Assembly (NCBI GenBank): GCA_012032575.1
Contig: JAAUSP010000554.1
Span: forward strand, 1 to 5,213
Length of the DNA stretch: 5,213 nt
From: Anaerolineales bacterium
GTDB taxonomy: Bacteria > Chloroflexota > Anaerolineae > 4572-78 > J111
Direction of reading: 5' to 3'
The position numbers and the translations under genes were made by a program. Every line of letters begins with the position of its first letter. Positions within the stretch are counted from its first letter, which is position 1. Positions 1-5,213 of this stretch are shown here, in pieces. The notes below the pieces were generated by a model, which saw only the letters and a list, made by a program, of their open reading frames with translations, had not been told where the DNA came from and searched no databases.

Positions 1-1
1 C

Positions 2-279
2 TCTGCTCCGGCGATAGCGCCGGTGGCGTGGCCAACTCCAACTCCAACCCCAACCCCCCTCGGTACAAATACTTTCTACCACCTCTACCCCAACACCCAG
101 GCCATCGCCCACCCGCAACGCCTACTCTTGACCCGGCGGTTGCTCGGATAGTGGCACCAAACGGAATTGCCGATTCCATTTACACCGACAACGATGAGGT
201 GCTTCTGTTAGCAGCAAGCCTGCTTCCGGCTATACTGATAATAGGAATTGTGTTTTTTGTACTCAGACAGCGTGGTTAA
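2..279 (+). CDS. 3' end of a surface protein: Pro/Thr linker plus C-terminal membrane anchor (partial, frameshifted)
   Basis: This is the C-terminal end of a gene that enters from the left edge; its N-terminal domains are outside the window. The linker is spread over three frames. Positions 32-73 read PTPTPTPTPLGTNT, positions 75-113 read STTSTPTPRPSPT one base later, and positions 115-276 read ATPTLDPAVARIVAPNG and onward to the TAA at 277-279. One extra base in the T run at 73-75 and one in the C run at 112-114 join them into a single Pro/Thr linker. The end of the protein is a hydrophobic helix (LLPAILIIGIVFFVL) followed by RQRG, which fits a C-terminal anchor with a short cytoplasmic tail. 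Pro/Thr linkers of this kind are common in Chloroflexota cell-surface proteins. The GTG at position 28 could open an 83-residue ORF, but it has no visible ribosome binding site and reads the linker out of frame, so I do not treat it as a start. The function of the missing part is unknown. Confidence 0.7.
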   Translation, partial: CSGDSAGGVANSNSNPNPPRYKYFLPPLPQHPGHRPPATPTLDPAVARIVAPNGIADSIYTDNDEVLLLAASLLPAILIIGIVFFVLRQRG

Positions 280-2322
280 TGAGGTTGAATTAACTCCAGC
301 GCTGTAGGAGACTGCGCATAAATTACCGGATCACCCTGATACCACTCTATTCTGCCGGTAACCCGAATTTGCTGGCCCACCTGATAAACTGTTTCTGGCG
401 GCGCTGTAAAATTAGCCCAATCCTGCTTTAATATCCTCACTTTCAAAGCGCCCTGATGGGGGTTTTCAAAACCTAGCAGAACCGCCACCCCGTTGTTAAA
501 AACATAGCGAATTGTACCGGAAACAACGGCTTCTTGACCGGCATACTCCCGCGCTTGAGTGTATGGAATATGAGCCATAACACTCTCGGAAGTAAGCTCT
601 GGTTCAGTCTGTATATCGGCTACGGTGGTTATGGTGGGAGCAGCCAACTGGGCTGTTGGATTGCCGTGCTCCAGAGCTACTACTGACCCCTCGGTGCCGA
701 CAAAGTAGATTGTGTTGTTGCTCACCACCCAGCCCGCGTATTCACTCCAATACTGGTCATAAACTGCACCTTTTTGCCAGTAAATATAGAATCCCCCCGG
801 CCAGACACGAGTATTTTTTAGACTGGTTGCACAGTAGTGACTTGTTTGAAAGCCGCGTCCGCAGGTGTCCTCATCCTGAGAAGTGGCAATATGAGGCAGG
901 TTTGTGGTTTGAATGGGATTTGTCCCGCTACCCCGGCTGGCCGACCGATCTGTGATTTGATGAGCAATCCCCGCTTCCCAGTGCCCACCGAAGATATAAT
1001 CACCGGCCATGCTGATATAAGCCTGTTCATCGGTGGGAAAGAAGCTGTTTCGAATAAAGCGCACATACCCAGCCGAATAGCCGGACACAGTTGAATCGTC
1101 CAGCAGCATCTCACCCAGGTGCGAGTCCCAGCGGCCATCGCAAGGGGTTTGAAGACAAGGCGAGCCGCGCATCACTACGTAGGCTACCTCTTGCCCATTG
1201 TCAAAACGTTTTACCACCGGCTGCGGACCCATCGGCATGTAACCTCCGTCGCCATAGCCGCCGTGCCCAACGTTGGCGATGAACGGAATAGAACCGTCAT
1301 CGAGCCGTAAAACCAGCAGCGCTTGCAAATCGGGCTGGCTAGAGAGGGTCGAGCGCATGGCTGTGTTGCTGCTGGGCCAGGGGTTGGGCTGCCACAGAGT
1401 CTGCCAGTCCAGTCGCAGCTTGACTAAAACCAGGCCGTGCGTGTCGGCAATCACCGGCCAGCCCTTTTTCACTTCGGCCAGGTCGCTGTTTTGACCAGGT
1501 TCGCCGGGATTTAGGATGGTGGGCTTGACCCGCCAGGCACGTGCCCCGCTGGCGTTATCAATGGCGTGAACGTAAAGGTCCTGACTGACCACAACGACAC
1601 GACTGCGTGAGGCTGAATAGGCCGGCGGGGTATGCACAGGTGAACCGGCCTCATAGGCCCAGATTTGGGTCATGCTGTTTTTGTTGATAGCAAAAACTTT
1701 TTGCCCATCGAAATAAATATCCGGTCATCAACCAGGCCGGCGGCAATGGCAGGTCGCTGCTGGCTCCGGTGGCAAACTCAGCAATAGGATTGCCTGTGGT
1801 CGCCTCCAGCTTGTAAAGCACACCGTTGCTGGATAGCACAAAGAGAGCGCCTGTCTGCGCGTCGTAAGCCGGGGTGGAATTAATATTGCCGCCCGGATTG
1901 CGATTCCAAACCACACCGCCATTGTCATTGTTTAAGGCGTAAACGCCGCGACTGCCGGCAGCAATATAAACCTGGTCGCCCCCGGTAATCGGCTGGCTGT
2001 TTCTGGGCAAACGAAATTTGCCTGAGCTAATTCCGCCTGTAGCGTTTGGCCCATTCCAGGCCCATTTCCAACGCCAGGGAGTTTCCACCACCTGAGCGGT
2101 ATAGCCGGTGCGTTGGGCATCATGGGCGTGTTGCGTCCATTCAGCTAAGCTGGGGCTTGGGCTTTTTAAGATTACTGGCAAATAGACCGGACCTGGCTGA
2201 GGTGCTTCTTGAGAAAGAGTTTTCCCAAAGACGTTCCTGGCCACAAAATTTTCACCAGGATTAACGCAAATATTATGACCGCCGCCGGTAGAAAGGTTGA
2301 AGAAAAAGGTAGTTTTTTTCAC
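276..2322 (-). CDS. Exported PQQ-like beta-propeller protein with C-terminal OB-fold-like domain (frameshifted)
   Basis: The gene starts at GTG 2322-2320, with AGGAG nine bases upstream, and ends at TAA 278-276. Repaired length is about 681-682 residues. The literal frame after MKKTT has no signal peptide. Removing one base from the A run at 2303-2307 gives FLPAAVIIFALILVKILW, a hydrophobic signal or anchor segment, and one extra C at 2224-2226 returns to TLSQEAPQPGPVYLPVILKS. Next come WTQHAHDAQRTGY, typical of the start of PQQ-like propellers, and blade repeats such as GVYALNNDNGGVVWN and GVLYKLEATTGNPIAEF. The frame breaks again between about 1715 and 1742 and resumes with YFDGQKVFAINKNSMTQIWAYE. 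The central part contains four cysteines (SPCLQTPC, EDTCGRGFQTSHYC) and a last blade with TIYFVGTEGSVVALE. The final ~100 residues (YTQAREYAGQEAVVSGTI to IEWYQGDPVIYA) resemble extracellular OB-fold domains of the kind found in YhcR-like nucleases, but no nuclease domain is present. Such proteins usually bind ligands or act as scaffolds; I cannot name a ligand. It is probably co-transcribed with the hydrolase upstream. Confidence 0.8.
1715..1742 (-). other. Frameshift zone inside the propeller gene
   Basis: Upstream sequence reads in one frame to LPLPPA and, if continued, runs into an unrelated tail ending at TGA 1653-1651. Downstream sequence reads in another frame as YFDGQKVFAINKNSMTQIW, which completes a propeller blade. 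The two frames can be joined by one surplus base. Alternatively, two missing bases, one C in GGCCTGG and one in GATATTT of the - strand, give the more blade-like PPALVDDRIIYF. The exact lesion cannot be decided from this sequence. Confidence 0.75.
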
Positions 2323-2331
2323 TGTTGATAG

Positions 2332-2336
2332 CTCCT
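2332..2336 (-). promoter_or_regulatory. Ribosome binding site of the propeller gene
   Basis: The - strand reads AGGAG, then nine bases (CTATCAACA), then GTG. This is a good Shine-Dalgarno at a usable distance. It decides for the GTG at 2322, which is followed by the basic MKK expected at the start of a signal peptide. Confidence 0.7.
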
Positions 2337-2374
2337 GAGTTTTTAAACATCATCCAATTAGTTGCCTGAATTTA

Positions 2375-2394
2375 GAGAACCAGCGCCGGTTCTT
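2375..2394. repeat. Short dyad in the gap between the hydrolase and propeller genes
   Basis: AGAACC at 2376-2381 and GGTTCT at 2388-2393 are perfect inverted arms around AGCGCC, whose GCGC core is itself self-complementary. The dyad lies 18 bases past the hydrolase stop codon. No T run follows on the - strand, so it is not a standard rho-independent terminator. It could be an mRNA-stabilising hairpin, a weak processing site or an operator. It is short enough to occur by chance. Confidence 0.35.
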
Positions 2395-2411
2395 TAAGGT
2401 TATAATTTGAG

Positions 2412-4891
2412 TCACTTAAAAATTTTCACGGCTATATCATCTGTCAGATTAGTTACCGATAACGTCAAATCGCCGGCAGCCGTGCTACGCCCGGATTGCC
2501 TTTGTTTAAGGCCACTGCTGTATGTATTCCACCACTCAATAGTGTAATCTGTGTTAGGGTTCAATTTAAAGGTAATTGTGCCTGATTGAGTTGAAGTAAA
2601 TCCTGCCGTGACCTGCTTCCAGGTATGGTCGGCATTTTGCGCCCAAAAGTGAGCCTGATTTTTGGCTATATTTTTTTGCCCAAAGACGCGGAGTTTTGGA
2701 TTACTGACCGTAGCGCCAAGAGGAACATAACCGCCATCATTAAGATCGAGCGTGTTTATAAATTGATTAAAGGGTATACTAATTTGCTCACGGTTGATGT
2801 AGCCCAGATGCTCCGAAAACCAATAGTTGGGAGCAGTAACCGCGCCCGGATGCAGCCCGCTCCAGAGCATATTATGATACCAAATTCCAGGGTTAGCTTG
2901 CTGAAGCTCAGGCGCAATATCCCACCCATTCACAGAGATGCCGTGTTCTCCTAACAAGACCGGTTTGCCCACATTGCCGGCCAGAGTCACATCGCCAATG
3001 CGGCCAATAAATGCTGCCATATCGTTGGCATAGCTTTGCCCAGCCACCTCAGGATTGCCGGTATACTCGTGGATATCAGCGTAATCAACATCAGGAAAAC
3101 TATTTTGATTCCCCCAAAACTCTGGCCGCCAGCAGCACCAGAAAGAAGTTGTAGCAAGATGCGGATGGGCGTCAATGTCGTGCATATACCTGGCAAAGGC
3201 CTGAGCGGTAGTCCAGTGAGGAGCTGTTCCACTTCCGGGTGGGTCAGCGTTGGGAGGACCTTCATTATTCAATTCCCAGGAATGAATGGCCGTGGAGTAT
3301 CCCCAGCGAGCCGCCAGGTAGCGGTACCACTGCCGTAGCAACCACCTGGACTTGGTATTTTCAGGTTGGTAATAACCGTCTCCCTGAGCAGCCCACTGAC
3401 CGTTCGCTAATAGATGGTTTTGAACCCAGTCATTTTTATCGTGGACCACATATTTAAAGAATACCCCGTTTTGCTCGCCCTGTTCAACTTGCCAGTCGAA
3501 AAAGGCGGCTGCTCGTGGGTCAACATAGGTATGAATATCGGCTACCGGATTGCGAATCAACTCTCCACCTAAAGAACCATCCGGTAAAACCTCTTTCATT
3601 GAAAACTTATCAATATAAACGTTACCATTAGTGACATTATCCAGATATAAAGAAATGTCGCTGCCCACGCTGGCCGGGGTGGTAAAGGTGGCGTCAACGG
3701 TGCGCCAATCCTGGTTCGATGAGATATGTTCGATTATTTTAGGTTTGTTTCTTAGGGCGTTTTCTGTAGTGCCGATATTCTCTTCGTGCGACAGAAAATC
3801 ATGCAGTTTTATAACAAAGCCGTACGGAAAACCGCTTTGACGTGGCCCGGAAATATTTTTGGTTTTGAGGGTTAGACTAATTTGATACTTAGTATTAGGC
3901 TTCATACGAGGGGCAAACATATCATTCCCCCAGCGCGGTATCCAAATACGAAACCCCTCTGGATAAAAGATTTCATAGGAAAGCTCATGCCCCGGATATT
4001 TTTCCAGGAAATTGAGGCGGCTCATAATACCCTCATTTCCCTGCCTCTCAGCCGTAGAGATCCAGCGGGCATAATTGCTGGAATAAGCACCTCGTCCGGC
4101 CATCCAGGGCCGTTCAAGATTTTGCCCGGTATTTTGTACTGAGTATAGTCCATGCTTTTGGCATTGGGGTTAGCTGAGGCGTTATCGGCCCAGGCGGGAC
4201 CAATTGGCCAGAAGATTTCACCGTTGGAGAATTCAAAATATCTGGGGTCAGAACGACTAACCTGAATAAAACCTTTCTTGACCGGAGCGGCAGCGGTGAA
4301 ACTTCCCACCGAAACGGTAGTGGAGCCGGAGGCATCTTGAGCATAAAGGGTAACGTTATATTGCCCTATCTCTTGAGGAGAAAACCTCACCGCCCAATAG
4401 CTCTTGTTTGTTTCCGCAAAGTACATATTCGCGCCGGTACCTATCCGCTCGACTTCAGTGTTGTAAAAAGCAGGTTGGCGCAGTATTTGCCCCGACGGGG
4501 TTGTGAATACTCCCTCGACGGTAATTCCGGTTTTTGGCAAGATACCGGATGGCGGACTCTCATTGTACTCAAAAAGGGGATAGTCGGCCACAGTGTTGAC
4601 CAAAAATCTCACCTCATATTTCTCGTAGGCTCTAACGTTGGTGGAGAGAACATTAATATTTGAGATCGCAGGTCCCTGACTCTTTATCACCAGCGGTAAC
4701 CACACGGTTGGAGAAAAAGTTGTGGTAACAGCGAGAGAAGAAGTACTGTGTTTCAAAGGTTCATTCCGAATAGCAGCAATAGCCCCGCTTAAAGGCGCAT
4801 TTGCCCTTACCTCGCCTGTTAAAGCAGTCAGAGTCAAACCGGCAAACATAAAAACTGGGATTATAACCCGGATAAAGTTTATGATTTTCAT
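2412..4891 (-). CDS. Secreted clan GH-A-like glycoside hydrolase with DUF5060-like and jelly-roll domains (frameshifted)
   Basis: Repaired length is 826 residues. The start chosen is ATG 4891-4889, which opens a signal peptide (MKIINFIRVIIPVFMFAGL) ending near EVRA. A WLPLVIKS segment follows, then an Ig-like domain from YEKYEVRFLVNT to YWAVRFSPQEIGQYNVTLY, like DUF5060, and the bridging motif DPRYFEFSNGEIFWPIGPAW. One base is missing from the T run at 4132-4135. Restoring it gives MDYTQYKNTGQNLERPWMAG and continues in the frame that runs to TGA 2414-2412. A jelly-roll-like stretch (about 4000-3590; LSYEIFYPEG to LDNVTNGNVYIDKFS) may bind carbohydrate. The barrel then runs from DPRAAAFFDWQVEQGE to NYWFSEHLGY. 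Likely catalytic residues are the acid/base Glu in WELNNE (codon 3263-3261) and the nucleophile Glu in VLLGEHG (codon 2948-2946), 105 residues apart, with the strand-6 motif DIHEY between them. A small beta domain closes the protein. Retaining hydrolysis of a polysaccharide or glycoside outside the cytoplasm is expected from the clan; the substrate and exact GH family cannot be read here. Confidence 0.8.
4132..4135 (-). other. Single-base frameshift in the hydrolase gene
   Basis: The - strand run AAAA at 4135-4132 is where the two hydrolase frames meet. With a fifth A the reading is TAC AAA AAT ACC GGG, giving QYKNTGQNLERPWMAGRGAY with no stop. Without it the first frame ends at TGA 4024-4022 with a composition unlike the family, and the second frame has no upstream signal peptide. 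Confidence 0.75.
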
Positions 4892-4929
4892 AATCTTATT
4901 GGCAACTCTTCGGTAGAAAAATGATGCAT
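4888..4929 (-). CDS. Possible 13-codon leader ORF overlapping the hydrolase start
   Basis: ATG 4929-4927 follows GGGGGAG (4940-4934) at four bases, by far the best Shine-Dalgarno near the hydrolase start. It encodes MHHFSTEELPIRL and stops at TGA 4890-4888, which overlaps the hydrolase ATG as ATGA. That overlap is the usual arrangement for translational coupling. The hydrolase ATG itself has only a weak, distant purine run (GAAGAG about 14 bases away). An alternative is that one more base is missing, for instance in the A run at 4917-4921, and these codons are simply the true N-terminus of the hydrolase. Confidence 0.35.
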   Translation of the reverse strand: MHHFSTEELPIRL

Positions 4930-4961
4930 AATTCTCCCCCAATTAATTCTAATGAACACAA

Positions 4962-5007
4962 TAAAAAAGGCCCAATTTCCCAAATGGTTTGTGGAAAATT
5001 GGGCCTT
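4962..5007 (-). terminator. Rho-independent terminator reading right to left, ahead of the hydrolase gene
   Basis: On the - strand AAGGCCCAATTTTCC (5007-4993) pairs with GGAAATTGGGCCTT (4980-4967) around a 12-base loop. The 3' arm runs into TTTTTT at 4968-4963. The arms differ only by one T in a T run. The opposite strand has no comparable T tract, so the orientation is clear. The terminator sits about 70 bases before the hydrolase start. It either ends a transcript from a gene off the right edge or works as a conditional terminator in the hydrolase leader. Confidence 0.75.
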
Positions 5008-5090
5008 GCCATTTGCTCCAACAGGTTCGGAAACGCCTGTATGAGTCTTAGCTTTACCCTTTACAACGTGGGCTATTAAATTGGGCTAAG
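4967..5090 (-). promoter_or_regulatory. Candidate transcription attenuator leader (terminator/antiterminator alternatives)
   Basis: On the - strand GCCCAATTT at 5086-5078 is perfectly complementary, over nine bases, to AAATTGGGC at 4978-4970, the 3' arm of the terminator. It could therefore displace the terminator's own 5' arm. The same upstream segment overlaps CTTAGC (5090-5085), which can pair with GCTAAG (5052-5047), so a third structure could release or hold it. A further small hairpin, ACAGG/CCTGT, lies at 5021-5040. Mutually exclusive helices in front of a terminator and a gene are the layout of attenuators and riboswitches. I could not match the sequence to a riboswitch class I know. 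The functional reading is inference from base pairing. Confidence 0.3.
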
Positions 5091-5128
5091 GTAGCTCCAA
5101 GAAAATAATTACTCAAATATTCGTGTTG
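5008..5128. other. Non-coding stretch without a recognisable gene
   Basis: No convincing ORF is present. Visible structure is limited to the hairpin at 5021-5040, two direct copies of GCTCCAA (5015-5021 and 5094-5100), a doubled GTAAAGG-like run on the - strand near 5064-5052, and A+T-rich sequence at 5101-5120. If the - strand genes have a leader, it is encoded here. I could not identify a convincing promoter. Confidence 0.5.
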
Positions 5129-5181
5129 CGTGTTGCGTCTTGCGTAAGATCAAACAGACGGAACACGCAAGACGCAACACG
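5129..5181. repeat. Perfect 17-bp inverted repeat made of heptamers (REP-like hairpin)
   Basis: CGTGTTGCGTCTTGCGT at 5129-5145 is the exact reverse complement of ACGCAAGACGCAACACG at 5165-5181, with a 19-base loop. The left arm is part of a tandem heptamer series (CGTGTTG, CGTGTTG, CGTCTTG, CGT) that begins at 5122. Perfect long stems in intergenic DNA with internal short tandem units resemble repetitive extragenic palindromes or the end of a small non-autonomous element. Only one copy is in view, so repetitiveness in the genome is not shown. The flank on the + strand (GTTTTGG) is too poor in T for a confident terminator. Confidence 0.65.
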
Positions 5182-5213
5182 TTTTGGTTAATTTAAATCT
5201 TGGGGTTGCCTAA

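Noticed and set aside
656..1494. Several + strand open frames of 60-100 codons within the propeller gene
   Set aside because: They lie opposite a clearly coding frame, have no ribosome binding sites and show no protein-family features; they are shadows of the - strand gene.
4132..4135. Programmed ribosomal frameshifting at the A run in the hydrolase
   Set aside because: A run of only four A is weak as a slip site, no stimulatory structure is evident, and five other shifts in both directions in neighbouring genes are better explained by sequence errors.
2625..4142. Several + strand open frames of 69-109 codons within the hydrolase gene
   Set aside because: They are antisense to the recognisable catalytic and binding domains and lack initiation signals.
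4946..4975. Promoter on the - strand: TTGGGC, 18 bases, TAGAAT
   Set aside because: The -35 box matches the consensus at only three positions and lies inside the terminator stem; the match is too weak to call.
5021..5040. tRNA T-arm-like sequence (AGGTTCGGAAACGCCT)
   Set aside because: The loop would be ten bases rather than seven, and no acceptor, D or anticodon arm could be fitted on either strand.
4967..5100. Known riboswitch (TPP, SAM, cobalamin, c-di-GMP, glycine and similar)
   Set aside because: None of the conserved core motifs I remember for these classes could be found in the leader; only the alternative pairings remain.
5122..5181. CRISPR fragment
   Set aside because: The repeat units are seven bases without spacers, and the two arms are inverted rather than direct; no cas gene is in view.

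Overview
The window looks like an environmental or metagenome-derived bacterial contig. It most resembles Chloroflexota, probably an Anaerolineae-type lineage. The grounds are secreted proteins with a 'YLPVILKS/WLPLVIKS' segment after the signal peptide, a Pro/Thr-repeat linker before a C-terminal membrane anchor, and large extracytoplasmic glycoside hydrolase and propeller proteins. This placement is inferred from protein style; there is no marker gene.

Layout, left to right. (1) Positions 2-279, + strand: the 3' end of a gene entering from the left. It encodes a Pro/Thr-rich linker and a C-terminal transmembrane anchor. (2) Positions 276-2322, - strand: a secreted or membrane-anchored PQQ-like beta-propeller protein with a C-terminal OB-fold-like domain. 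Its stop codon overlaps that of gene 1. (3) Positions 2323-2411: a short gap with a ribosome binding site and a dyad. (4) Positions 2412-4891, - strand: a large secreted clan GH-A-like glycoside hydrolase with a DUF5060-like Ig domain and an inserted jelly-roll domain. (5) Positions 4892-5213: no substantial gene. It holds a possible 13-codon leader ORF with a strong Shine-Dalgarno, a rho-independent terminator oriented on the - strand, an upstream segment that could act as antiterminator, and a perfect 17-bp inverted repeat built of heptamers.

All three genes are broken by small frameshifts: two in gene 1, one missing-base site in the hydrolase, and three places in the propeller gene. Five of the six sites are explained by one extra or one missing base in a short homopolymer, in both directions. 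Repairing each restores recognisable protein: a Pro/Thr linker, a hydrophobic signal segment, a propeller blade and the start of the hydrolase barrel. The simplest reading is uncorrected homopolymer errors in the assembly. Decay of the locus is the alternative. Any annotation that takes the ORFs literally would split the hydrolase and propeller genes and lose the propeller signal peptide.

The hydrolase and propeller genes lie 89 bases apart on the same strand, each with an export signal. They are probably co-transcribed from the right, as a small extracytoplasmic carbohydrate-processing pair. A transcription attenuator in the leader is a structural hypothesis.
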